Both the position numbers and the translations under genes were made by a program. A stretch of DNA of 64,000 bases, taken from Variovorax davisae (GTDB taxonomy: Bacteria; Pseudomonadota; Gammaproteobacteria; Burkholderiales; Burkholderiaceae_C). A model generated the notes under the pieces. It saw only the letters and a list, made by a program, of their open reading frames with translations, made no database searches and was not told where the DNA came from. Each line of letters opens with the position of its first letter. The first letter of the stretch is position 1. The stretch covers positions 124,001-188,000 of the forward strand of contig NZ_JASZYS010000010.1 of NCBI RefSeq assembly GCF_030316845.1. Direction: 5' to 3'. Positions 18,049 to 26,446 of the stretch are shown here, piece after piece.

Positions 18049-21000
18049 TCAGCGTCGCGGGGCGCTCGGCGTGTCGGCCCGCAGGCGCGCCACCCGCCCG
18101 GGCAGGTCCGCCCAGGCCGGTTCCCGCGGCGCGAAGCGGGCCCGCATGTAGCCGGCCAGTTCGGCGATCTGGGCATCGTCGAGCGCCTCGCGGAAGGCCG
18201 GCATGAAGCCGATGTCGCGCGAAGCCGGCTCGCGCACGCCGTCGAGGATGGTGCGCAGCAGGTTGTCGGGCCGCGCGCTGGTGAGGTTGCTGTTGAGCGC
18301 CAGCGGCGTGTTCACGCCGAGCAGCGTCGGCCCGTCGCCGTCGTGGTGGCAGGCGGCGCAGGCGCTGTCGAACATGCGCTGCGCGGGCCCGAGCAGCCGG
18401 CCTTGCTGCGCCGCCGCGTCGGCCACCACGCGCTGCGCCTGCGCATCTGCGGTGGCCTGCGGCGTGGCCGGGTTGAAGGCAGCGAGGTAGGTGGCCATGG
18501 CGCGGATGTCGGCATCGGGCACCAGCGCCAGCTCGCGCACCACCTCGGCCATCGGACCGCCGGCGATGCCGTGCGCTTTCGCATGGCCGCGGCGCAGGTA
18601 GTCGTAGAGCGCGTCGGCGGTCCACGGCACGCCGGCGGTCGACAGCGCGGTCAGCGCCGGCGCCTCCCAGCCGTCGATCATCGCCCCCGACAGCGCGGCG
18701 CTGCCGCCCTGCTCGGCGCCGAGCGCATTGCGCGGCGTGTGGCAGGCGCCGCAATGGCCCAGGCCGTTGACCAGGTAGGCGCCTCGGTTCCATTCGGCGC
18801 TCTGCGTCGCCACCGGCCGGTAGGGCGCGGGGTCGTGGAACAGCGCGTTCCAGCCGGCCATCAGCGGGCGCAGGCCGAAAGGAAACCTGAGCGCCGCCGG
18901 CGGCGTCTCGGCCCGCATCGGCGGCAGCGACATGAAGTAGGCGTAGAGCGCCTGCAGGTCGTCGTCGCTGGTCTTGGCAAAGGCGGTGTACGGGAAGGCC
19001 GGGTACAGGTGATGGCCGTCGCGCGAGATGCCTTCACGCATCGCCCGCTGAAAGGCCGTGAACGACCAGCGGCCGAGGCCGGTGTCGGCATCGGGCGTGA
19101 GGTTGGTGGTGTGGAGGGTGCCGAAGGGCGTCTCCATCGCCCGGCCGCCCGCGTTGGGCGTGCCGCCCGGCGCCGTGTGGCAGACCGCGCAGTCGCCCAT
19201 CGCTGCGAGCACACGGCCGCGTTCGATCGTCGCCTCGCTGTAGGCCGGCGCGCTGAAGCTGACCGGCGCGATCGCCGAGCGCCAGCCCACGAGCCCGGCG
19301 ACCACGCCGATGCCGCCGACGATCAGCGCGCCGGCGCCGGCCCACAGGCCGCGGCGCTTCGGCCATGGCGCGGAGGCCGGCGGCTGCCGCCGGATCGCGC
19401 CAGTGTGGGTTTCGGCGCTGGCCGGCGCAGGCAGCGGATTGAGCGCCGCCCGCACCACTTCGGGCGTGAACGGCGGCGACCGGAAGCGCACGCCGGTGGC
19501 ATCGAAGATCGCGTTCGCGATCGCGGCGGTGCCCGGCACCGAGGACGATTCGCCGGCGCCCAGCGACGGCTCGCCGGGCCGCTGCAGGTGCATCACCTCG
19601 ATCACCGGCACTTCGCGGAAATTGATGATCGGGTAGCTGCCCCATTCGCGGCTGGCGACCACGCCCGACGGCGGCTGGCCGGGCTGCAGCGCCGGCCCGG
19701 GCGCGGCCTGCGGCGCGAAGCGCACCTGCTCCTTGAGCGCGCGGCTGGTGGTCTGGATGACGTTGCCGTGGATCTGGTGCTCGACGCCGGCCGGGTTGAC
19801 CATCAGCCCGGCGTCGTGGCCGACCACCACGCGGCGCACGTGCACCTCGCCGGTCTTGCGGTTGACCTCGACATCGGCCACCCAGGCCGACCAGGCGGCG
19901 CCGAAGCCCGGCCACTTGCTGTGCACGTAGCGCGCATAGGCGAAGCCCTGGCCGAACAGCACGTCGCCGCCCGGGCCGAGGCCGTTGTCGGCGTTCTCCT
20001 GCGGGCCCGTGCGCATGCGCCAGCCGGCCTTCTGCGCGGTCTCGCGCACCAGCTCGGCGGCGCGCGGATCGCGCAGATGGCGCAGCCGGAAGGCCACCGG
20101 GTCGACGCCCGCGGCGGTCGCGAGCTCGTCGACATAGGACTCGTGGGCGAACGAGCTCGGCAGCGCCGACACCCCGCGCAGCCAGGAGGCGCGCACGATC
20201 GGCGCCATGTCGTTGACCTTCACCCGCAGGTTCGCATAGCTGTAGGGCGGCCGCGCGGTGCGGTCGCCCATCTCGAAGGCCTGCGCCACCGGCTCGACGG
20301 TCCGGGTGAGCAGCAAGGCCAGCGTGGGCGCGCCGTTCGAGGGGTAGGAGGTCTCGAAGTCGTAGGCCGCGACACCGCCCTCTGCATCGAGCCCGCCCTG
20401 GATGCGCATCAGCTGCGCCGCGCCCTTGGGCTCCCACAGATGCTCCTGCTCGCGCGTGAGCTGCACCCGCACCGGCGCACCGGCCGCGCGCGCCAGCAGG
20501 GCCGCATCGGCCGCGACGTCGTCGGCGCCGTTGCGGCCGTAGCAGCCGGCGGCCTCCATGCGCACCACGTCGACCGTGGTGTCGTCCAGGCCCATGAGCC
20601 TGGCGAGGTCGGCGCGCAGCACGTGCGGGTTCTGCGAGCCGGCCCAGACGCGCAGCGCGGCACCGTCGCCCGGCTGCCAATGCGCCAGCGCGCACGAAGG
20701 ACCGATCGACGCATGCATCTGGTAGGGCCAGACGTAGGTGCGCGGCATCGGCTGCGCCGCCGCCGCGAGCGCGGCCTCGACATCGCCTTCGTCGACCAGC
20801 AGGCGCTGCGTCGACGGATTGGCGCTGATCGCGCCTTCGAGGTCGTCCAGCGGCGGCAGGCCGGGCCAGGCCTTCCAGTGCACGCGCAGTTCGCGCAGCG
20901 CCTGTTCGGCGTGCTCCTCGCGCTCGGCGACGATGCCGACGAAGTCGCGGATCACGACCACCGCGCGGATGCCGGGGATGTGCGCGATCGAGGCCTCGTC

Positions 21001-21747
21001 GACCGCCTCCAGCGTGTTGCCGATGTAGTCGCCATGGTCCGCGCCCGCATAGGGCGGCCGCACGACGCGGCCGTGCAGCATGCCGGGCAGCCGCATGTCG
21101 TGCACGAAGACGGTCTCGCCGGCCAGCTTGGCAGGGATGTCGACGCGCGGCTGCGAGCGGCCGACGATGCGGTAGTCGGCCGGGTCCTTCGGCTTCGCCA
21201 ACGGGTCCAGCTGCAGCACGCTGCGGCCGCCGGCCACCAGTTCGCCGATGCCGAGGCCGAAGGCCGGGTCGTCGCAATGCTGGACGCGGCCGTCGCGCAG
21301 CGTCAGCAGCGCGGGCTGCACGCCCAGCTGCTCGGCCGCCTGCGCGATCAGCCAGCCGCGCGCCTGTGCCGCCGCATGACGCAGCGGCGCGGCGTGGATC
21401 TGGATCGAGGCGCTGGCGATCGTCGCCCCCTGGTTGGGCGCGCGCGCGGTATCGCCGAGCACCATGCGGACCTGCGCCATCGGCAGGTCGAGCTCCTCGG
21501 CCACGATCTGCGACAGGGCGGTCTGGATGCCGGTGCCGAGGTCGACGTGGCCGTTCAGCGCCGTGACGCTGCCGTCGTCCCAGACCGCGAGCAGCACCTC
21601 CGGCCCCTCGGCCGGATTGCCCGCCACCAGCGCCGGCTGGCCCGGTGACGGCGGCGGCGCCGGCGGCGTCTCGCGCACGACGACGAGAACGCCGTCGGCC
21701 TGGAGGAATTCGCTGCGCGTGCGGGGCAGGTCGGCGCGGCGCGTCAC
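18049..21747 (-). CDS. nicB: Nicotinate dehydrogenase-like large subunit: molybdopterin domain fused to tri-haem cytochrome c (NicB-like)
   Basis: 1232 aa. Residues about 1-790 form an aldehyde/xanthine-oxidase type molybdopterin subunit (DDGSVTALNGHVDLGTGIQTA, NQGATIASASIQIHAAP, GESSSVPGTAAIANAI). One hydrophobic helix follows at about 800-820, then three haem sites CAVCH (853), CGACH (999) and CAACH (1130), as in NicB of Pseudomonas putida and other fused Mo-hydroxylases. Family role: hydroxylation of an N-heteroaromatic such as nicotinate at C6, with electrons passed to cytochrome rather than NAD; no FAD subunit is present. The start is a GTG overlapping the nicA stop by four bases (GTGA). 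The substrate is inferred from the nicotinamidase and 6-hydroxynicotinate reductase in the same string. Confidence 0.86.
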   Translation of the reverse strand: MTRRADLPRTRSEFLQADGVLVVVRETPPAPPPSPGQPALVAGNPAEGPEVLLAVWDDGSVTALNGHVDLGTGIQTALSQIVAEELDLPMAQVRMVLGDTARAPNQGATIASASIQIHAAPLRHAAAQARGWLIAQAAEQLGVQPALLTLRDGRVQHCDDPAFGLGIGELVAGGRSVLQLDPLAKPKDPADYRIVGRSQPRVDIPAKLAGETVFVHDMRLPGMLHGRVVRPPYAGADHGDYIGNTLEAVDEASIAHIPGIRAVVVIRDFVGIVAEREEHAEQALRELRVHWKAWPGLPPLDDLEGAISANPSTQRLLVDEGDVEAALAAAAQPMPRTYVWPYQMHASIGPSCALAHWQPGDGAALRVWAGSQNPHVLRADLARLMGLDDTTVDVVRMEAAGCYGRNGADDVAADAALLARAAGAPVRVQLTREQEHLWEPKGAAQLMRIQGGLDAEGGVAAYDFETSYPSNGAPTLALLLTRTVEPVAQAFEMGDRTARPPYSYANLRVKVNDMAPIVRASWLRGVSALPSSFAHESYVDELATAAGVDPVAFRLRHLRDPRAAELVRETAQKAGWRMRTGPQENADNGLGPGGDVLFGQGFAYARYVHSKWPGFGAAWSAWVADVEVNRKTGEVHVRRVVVGHDAGLMVNPAGVEHQIHGNVIQTTSRALKEQVRFAPQAAPGPALQPGQPPSGVVASREWGSYPIINFREVPVIEVMHLQRPGEPSLGAGESSSVPGTAAIANAIFDATGVRFRSPPFTPEVVRAALNPLPAPASAETHTGAIRRQPPASAPWPKRRGLWAGAGALIVGGIGVVAGLVGWRSAIAPVSFSAPAYSEATIERGRVLAAMGDCAVCHTAPGGTPNAGGRAMETPFGTLHTTNLTPDADTGLGRWSFTAFQRAMREGISRDGHHLYPAFPYTAFAKTSDDDLQALYAYFMSLPPMRAETPPAALRFPFGLRPLMAGWNALFHDPAPYRPVATQSAEWNRGAYLVNGLGHCGACHTPRNALGAEQGGSAALSGAMIDGWEAPALTALSTAGVPWTADALYDYLRRGHAKAHGIAGGPMAEVVRELALVPDADIRAMATYLAAFNPATPQATADAQAQRVVADAAAQQGRLLGPAQRMFDSACAACHHDGDGPTLLGVNTPLALNSNLTSARPDNLLRTILDGVREPASRDIGFMPAFREALDDAQIAELAGYMRARFAPREPAWADLPGRVARLRADTPSAPRR

Positions 21748-22223
21748 GTGCCGGCGCCTTCCGCGATCCGCAGCGCGGCGCGCTGCACCGCGGCCAGGAT
21801 CTCGACGTGCGTGCCGCAACGGCACAGATTGCCTGACAGCTCGCTGCGGATGCGCGCCTCGCCGGGATTCGGCTCGCGCGCCAGCAGCGCCGCGGCCTGC
21901 ATCACCATGCCGTTGAGGCAGTAGCCGCACTGCGCGGCCTGGGCGTCTTCGAAGCCCTGCTGCACGGGGTGCCAATGGTCACGGGTGCCCAAACCTTCCA
22001 GCGTGGTGATCTCGCGGCCGGCCACGCCATGCGCCGGAATCACGCAGGCCCGCGCCGCCCGGCCGTCGACCCACACCGTGCAGGCGCCGCACTGGCCGAG
22101 GCCGCAGCCGAACTTGGGCCCGTTGAGCCCGAGGTCGTTGCGCAGCACGTGCAGCAGCGAGGCCTCGTGCGAGGCCGCGAGCTCGACGCCGCGTCCGTTG
22201 ACCTTCAGTGCGAGCCCCGGCAT
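21744..22223 (-). CDS. nicA: [2Fe-2S] subunit of nicotinate dehydrogenase-like hydroxylase (NicA-like)
   Basis: 159 aa, the standard length of the small iron-sulfur subunit of molybdenum hydroxylases. Both clusters are intact: plant-type Cys40, Cys45, Cys48 and Cys60 (GCGLGQCGACTV), and the second cluster Cys99, Cys102, Cys134 and Cys136 (CGYCLNG and NLCRCGTH). It carries electrons from the Mo centre of the partner to the cytochrome domain. It overlaps nicB by four bases and starts 13 nt after the nicotinamidase stop. Isoquinoline 1-oxidoreductase alpha subunit is the nearest alternative name. Confidence 0.88.
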   Translation of the reverse strand: MPGLALKVNGRGVELAASHEASLLHVLRNDLGLNGPKFGCGLGQCGACTVWVDGRAARACVIPAHGVAGREITTLEGLGTRDHWHPVQQGFEDAQAAQCGYCLNGMVMQAAALLAREPNPGEARIRSELSGNLCRCGTHVEILAAVQRAALRIAEGAGT

Positions 22224-22236
22224 CTTCCTGGGCGGC

Positions 22237-22953
22237 TCAGACGATGTCCGTGGACTGGATGCGCTTCACGCCCTTGGCCGCCATCTGCTTCCATGCCGCG
22301 GCCAGCGAGCCGTGGAGGTCGATGGCGCGCGTCGCGTCCTCGATCACGTAGACCTCGAAGCCCGCCTTGCGCGCATCCATCGCGGTCCAGGCGACGCAGA
22401 AGTCGGTCGCCAGCCCGGTGACGAACACGGTCTTGACGCCGCGCGCCTTGAGGTAGCCGGCCAGGCCGGTGGGGGTCTTGTGGTCGGCCTCCTCGAAGGC
22501 CGAGTAGCTGTCCATGCCCTTGTGATAGCCCTTGCGGATGATCAGCTGCGCGGTCGGCAGCTTGAGTTCCTTGTGCAGGCCGGCGTCGTCGCTGCCCTGC
22601 ACGCAATGGTCCGGCCACAGCACCTGGTTGCCGTAGCTGAGCTTGGTGGTCTCGAAGGGCTTCTTGCCGGCGTGGGTGCTGGCGAACGAGGCATGGCCCG
22701 GCGTGTGCCAGTCCTGCGTGACCACGATGTTGCCGAAGGACTCGGCCAGCTTGTTGATGACCGGCACCACGTCGGCGCCGCCCTTCACCGGCAGCGTACC
22801 GCCTTCGATGAAGCAGTTCTGCACGTCGACCACGATCAGCGCCGAATTGGCCGCCGGCTTGATCTTGGCGGCCGCGAACAGCGGCATCGAGATGCCAAGG
22901 CCACCCACAAGGCCGAAGGCGGCCGCGGATTTCAGGACGGTTCTGCGTTGCAT
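22237..22953 (-). CDS. Nicotinamidase (PncA family) with Tat signal peptide
   Basis: 238 aa isochorismatase-fold amidase that would hydrolyse nicotinamide to nicotinate and ammonia. The catalytic triad is visible: Asp43 (VVDVQNCF), Lys141 (RKGYHKG) and Cys186 (GLATDFCVAW); metal ligands Asp81, His83 and His87 lie in QDWHTPGHASF. The N-terminus MQRRTVLKSAAAFGLVGG is a twin-arginine signal, which ordinary cytoplasmic PncA lacks, so the enzyme is probably exported folded with its metal. ATG 22953 has a strong Shine-Dalgarno (GAGGAGC). It lies between livF and nicA, tying transport to ring hydroxylation. Periplasmic location is inferred from the RR motif. Confidence 0.88.
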   Translation of the reverse strand: MQRRTVLKSAAAFGLVGGLGISMPLFAAAKIKPAANSALIVVDVQNCFIEGGTLPVKGGADVVPVINKLAESFGNIVVTQDWHTPGHASFASTHAGKKPFETTKLSYGNQVLWPDHCVQGSDDAGLHKELKLPTAQLIIRKGYHKGMDSYSAFEEADHKTPTGLAGYLKARGVKTVFVTGLATDFCVAWTAMDARKAGFEVYVIEDATRAIDLHGSLAAAWKQMAAKGVKRIQSTDIV

Positions 22954-22981
22954 GTTGTCGCTCCTCGGGTTGAACAAAGAC

Positions 22982-23716
22982 TCAGACGCTCAGGTAGGCG
23001 CGGCGGACTTCGTCGTTGGCCGCCAGCTCGGCCATCGACGCCTGGTACCGGATCTGCCCCTTCTCGAGCACATAGGCCCGGTCGGACACCAGCTCCGCGA
23101 AGTGCATGTTCTGCTCCGACAGCAGGATGCTCACGCCCTGTGCCTTCAGTTCCAGGATCATGTTCGCCATCTGCTCGACGATCACGGGCGCGACACCCTC
23201 CGAGGGTTCGTCGAGCAGCACCAGGTAGGGGTTGCCCATCAGCGTGCGCGCCACGGTCAGCATCTGCTGCTCGCCGCCGCTCATGCGGCCGCCGGGCCGG
23301 TTCGGCATCTCGCCGAGGTTCGGGAACAGCTTGAACAGGCGCTCGGGCGTCCACAGCGGCGCATCGGTGCCGTCGTTCCAGCGCCGGGCCGGCTGCTTGC
23401 CGACCTCGAGGTTCTCCATCACGCTGAGGTCGGTGAACACGCGCCGGTCCTCGGGCACGAAGCCCAGGCCCAGCCGGGCCGCCACATGCGGCTCGCTCTT
23501 GGAGATGTCGTGGCCGAGGAATCGCACCGCGCCGCGGCGCTTGGCCAGCATGCCGATCAGCGCCTTGAGCGTGGTCGACTTGCCGGCGCCGTTGCGGCCC
23601 ATCAGCGCCACCACTTCGCCGCGCCGGACTTCGAGGTCGACGTCGTAGAGGATCTGCGCCGCGCCGTACCAGGCGCACAGCGCCTTGGCTTCGAGCAGGG
23701 TCTCGTGCGAACTCAT
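22982..23716 (-). CDS. HAAT-type ABC transporter ATP-binding protein (LivF-like)
   Basis: 244 aa ATPase of the branched-chain amino acid (HAAT) transporter family. Walker A is GRNGAGKST, the signature is MSGGEQQML, Walker B is YLVLLDEPSEGVAP, and the H-loop region is replaced by LLSEQNMHFAE, as is usual in LivF. Its ATG overlaps the livG stop (ATGA). With livG, the fused permease and the binding protein it makes a complete importer inside the nicotinate string, so the cargo is likely a pyridine carboxylate or its product rather than leucine. That substrate is inference. Confidence 0.9.
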   Translation of the reverse strand: MSSHETLLEAKALCAWYGAAQILYDVDLEVRRGEVVALMGRNGAGKSTTLKALIGMLAKRRGAVRFLGHDISKSEPHVAARLGLGFVPEDRRVFTDLSVMENLEVGKQPARRWNDGTDAPLWTPERLFKLFPNLGEMPNRPGGRMSGGEQQMLTVARTLMGNPYLVLLDEPSEGVAPVIVEQMANMILELKAQGVSILLSEQNMHFAELVSDRAYVLEKGQIRYQASMAELAANDEVRRAYLSV

Positions 23717-24516
23717 GCGTGCTCCCCGACCGCCGCGTTCACCGCGGCCGCTTTCTCTGCAATCTTCTCGAAGGTCTTGCCGCTGCCGAAGTACACCTCC
23801 TGCACCTTGGGATGGTCGCGGATCTCGAGCGGCTTGCCCTGCGCGATCAGCCGCCCCCGCGCCAGCACGATCATGCGGTCGGCGTAGGCGAACACCACGT
23901 CCATGCTGTGCTCGGTGAAAAGCACCGCCATGCCGCGGTCGATCACCAGCTGCTTGGTCAGGGCCATCAGCGAGTTGCGCTCCTTGGGCGCCATGCCGGC
24001 GGTGGGCTCGTCCATCAGCAGCAGCTTCGGGCTGTTGGCCATCGCGATCGCGAGCTCGACCCGCTTGACGTCGCCGTAGGCCAGCACGCTGCAGGGCCGG
24101 TCGGCCTGGGCCTTCATGCCGACCTGGTCGAGCAGCGACAGGGCCTCGTCGCGCTTGTGGTCGGACGCCCGGCGCCAGGTCGAGAACAGCTGGTGGTCGT
24201 GCGACAGCAAGGCCATCTGCACGTTCTCGGCCACGGTGAGCGAGGCGAAGGTCTCGGCGATCTGGAAGGTGCGGCCCACGCCCAGGCGCCAGATCTCGCG
24301 CGGCTTGCGACCGACCAGTTCCTGGCCGTCGAGCAGGATCGAGCCGCGATCGGCCTTGAGCTGGCCGTTGACCATGTTGAAGGTGGTGGACTTGCCGGCG
24401 CCGTTGGGGCCGATCAGTGCCAGCAGTTCGCCGGCCGCGAGCTCGAAGCTGATGCCGTCGACCGCCTTCACGCCGCCGAAGGACTTGCCGAGTTCGTTGA
24501 CTTTCAACAGGCTCAT
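23713..24516 (-). CDS. HAAT-type ABC transporter ATP-binding protein (LivG-like)
   Basis: 267 aa ATPase, longer than LivF as usual. Walker A is GPNGAGKST, the Walker B region reads KLLLMDEPTAGMAP, and FTEHSMDVVFAYADRM carries the H-loop. The usual LSGG signature appears as LAYGDVKRVELA, a common LivG variant. It is overlapped by four bases at both ends with the permease and livF genes, so the complex is translated in coupled fashion. It energises import from the cytoplasmic face of the membrane. Confidence 0.9.
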   Translation of the reverse strand: MSLLKVNELGKSFGGVKAVDGISFELAAGELLALIGPNGAGKSTTFNMVNGQLKADRGSILLDGQELVGRKPREIWRLGVGRTFQIAETFASLTVAENVQMALLSHDHQLFSTWRRASDHKRDEALSLLDQVGMKAQADRPCSVLAYGDVKRVELAIAMANSPKLLLMDEPTAGMAPKERNSLMALTKQLVIDRGMAVLFTEHSMDVVFAYADRMIVLARGRLIAQGKPLEIRDHPKVQEVYFGSGKTFEKIAEKAAAVNAAVGEHA

Positions 24517-26429
24517 GCCTTGGCCTCCTTGAGGTCGGCGGCTTCGGCGCCATGCCGACGCCGGTCGAAGAGCTGCTTGGCGAAGCCCGCGATGCCTTGC
24601 GGGAACAGCAGCACCAGCAAGAGGATGATGCCGCCCAGCATCGCGCGCCAGTAGTCGGTGTTGCGTGCCACGGTGTCGTGCAGCCAGGTGAAAGTGACCG
24701 CGCCCACCACCGGGCCGGCCAGGGTCTGGATGCCGCCGAGCAGCACCATCACCAGCCCGTCGACCGACTTGCCGACGCTCAGCGATTCGGGCGAGATGCT
24801 GCCCTTGGAGAAGGCGTAGAGCGCCCCCGCCAGGCCCGCCGCGGTGCCGGCGATCACGAAGGCCGCCCACTGCATGCGCTTGACGTCGATACCGATCGCG
24901 TCGGCGCGCAGCTGCGAATCGCGGCCGGCGCGCAGCGCATAGCCGAAGGGCGAGAACAGCACGCGCCGCAGCCACCACACGCCCAGCCCGACCAGCGCCA
25001 GCGTGACCCAGTAGTAGGTCCGCTTGTCGGCCAGCCACTCGGACGGCCAGACGCCCGTGAGGCCGTTGCTGCCGCCGGTGAAGCTGTCCCACTGGTAGGT
25101 GATGGCCCAGGTGATCTGGGCGAAGGCCAAGGTGAGCATCGCCAGGTAGACCCCGGACAGCCGCACCGCGAACCAGCCGTAGACGAAGGCGCCGGCCGCC
25201 GCCACCAGCGGCGCGACGACCAGGGCCAGCTCCATCGGCATCCCGCTGGCGCGCACCAGCAGCGCGGCGCCGTAGGCCCCGAGCCCGAAGTAGGCCGCAT
25301 GGCCGAAGGAATGCATGCCGGCCGGGCCCATGATGAAGTGCAGGCTGGCCGCGAACAGGGCGGCGATCAGCAGGTCGATCAGCAGCACGGTGGTGTAGGG
25401 CGAGCCGGCCGTGAGCAGCGGCATCGCCACCAGCACCAGGCCGAACAGCGCGGCCCCGATCACGTAGGCGCGGCCGGGCCGGCGCAACGGCTCTTCCTGC
25501 ATGCCGACGTAGCGGCTCGGCGCCTGCGGCTTGCCGAACAGGCCCCAGGGCCGCCAGACCAGCACCACGGCCATGACCAGGAAGTCGACCACCAGCGTGA
25601 GCTTGGAGAACGACACCGGGATGCCGAACACGTCGACCACGCCGAGCCAGATGCAGATCGCCTTGATCTCGGCGATCAGCAGCGCGGCGGCGTAGGCGCC
25701 GGGGATCGAGCCCATGCCGCCGACCACCACGACGACGAAGGCCGCGCCGATGGTGTTGAGGTCCATCTCGAGCGTGGCCGGCTCGCGCGGCAGCTGCAGC
25801 GCACCGCCCAGGCCCGCGAGCAATGCGCCGAGCGCGAACACCGCGGTGAACAGCCAGGCCTGGTTGACGCCCAGCGCGCTGACCATCTCGCGGTCTTGCG
25901 TGGCGGCGCGCACCAGGGTGCCGAAGCGGGTGCGGGTGAGCAGCAGCCAGACCAGGCCGAGCACCACCGGGCCGACCACGATCAGGAACAGGTCGTAGGA
26001 CGGAAACTGCCGCCCGAGGATCATGACCGAGCCCGCGAGGCCCGGCGCCCGCGGCCCCAGCAGCTCGTCGGGACCCCAGAGCCACAGCACCGCGTCCTTG
26101 ATGACCAGCACCAGCGCGAAGGTGGCCAGCAGCTGGAACAGTTCGGGCGCCTTGTAGATGCGGCGCAGCAGCACCACCTCGATCAGCGCGCCCAGCACGC
26201 CGACCGCCAGCGCCGCCATCACCAGCGCCGGCCAGAAGCCGAAGCCGGTGCCCAGCCGGTCGACCAGCGTGTAGGCGACGTAGATGCCGACCATGAAGAA
26301 CGAGCCATGGGCGAAGTTCACGATGCGCGTGACGCCGAAGATCAGCGACAGCCCGGCCGCCACGAGGAACAGCGAGGACGCGCTCGCCAGCCCGTTGAGC
26401 AGCTGGACGATGAAACCTGAAAAACTCAT
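24513..26429 (-). CDS. Fused HAAT permease (LivH-LivM in one chain)
   Basis: 638 aa, about the sum of LivH (near 290) and LivM (near 330). Residues about 1-290 match LivH style (IVNFAHGSFFMVGIYVAYTL, GMGSIPGAYAAALL); a linker near residues 295-315 (FGKPQAPSRYVGMQEEP) leads into LivM style (MHSFGHAAYFGLGAYGAALLV, YALRAGRDSQLRADAIGID). Each half has its own set of helices, so one chain would supply both transmembrane subunits. The coding frame is continuous, so the fusion is real and not a frameshift artefact. Such fusions occur in Burkholderiales HAAT systems. Confidence 0.9.
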   Translation of the reverse strand: MSFSGFIVQLLNGLASASSLFLVAAGLSLIFGVTRIVNFAHGSFFMVGIYVAYTLVDRLGTGFGFWPALVMAALAVGVLGALIEVVLLRRIYKAPELFQLLATFALVLVIKDAVLWLWGPDELLGPRAPGLAGSVMILGRQFPSYDLFLIVVGPVVLGLVWLLLTRTRFGTLVRAATQDREMVSALGVNQAWLFTAVFALGALLAGLGGALQLPREPATLEMDLNTIGAAFVVVVVGGMGSIPGAYAAALLIAEIKAICIWLGVVDVFGIPVSFSKLTLVVDFLVMAVVLVWRPWGLFGKPQAPSRYVGMQEEPLRRPGRAYVIGAALFGLVLVAMPLLTAGSPYTTVLLIDLLIAALFAASLHFIMGPAGMHSFGHAAYFGLGAYGAALLVRASGMPMELALVVAPLVAAAGAFVYGWFAVRLSGVYLAMLTLAFAQITWAITYQWDSFTGGSNGLTGVWPSEWLADKRTYYWVTLALVGLGVWWLRRVLFSPFGYALRAGRDSQLRADAIGIDVKRMQWAAFVIAGTAAGLAGALYAFSKGSISPESLSVGKSVDGLVMVLLGGIQTLAGPVVGAVTFTWLHDTVARNTDYWRAMLGGIILLLVLLFPQGIAGFAKQLFDRRRHGAEAADLKEAKA

Positions 26430-26446
26430 GACCCGTTCGTTCCTGC

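Noticed and set aside
18343..21648. Long plus-strand open frame opposite nicB
   Set aside because: Same composition signature of a shadow frame; nicB on the minus strand shows cofactor motifs and a coupled start.
24513..26429. Frameshift or assembly error joining livH and livM
   Set aside because: The frame runs through a plausible linker without a stop and the downstream livG start overlaps the fused stop exactly, so a natural fusion is simpler.
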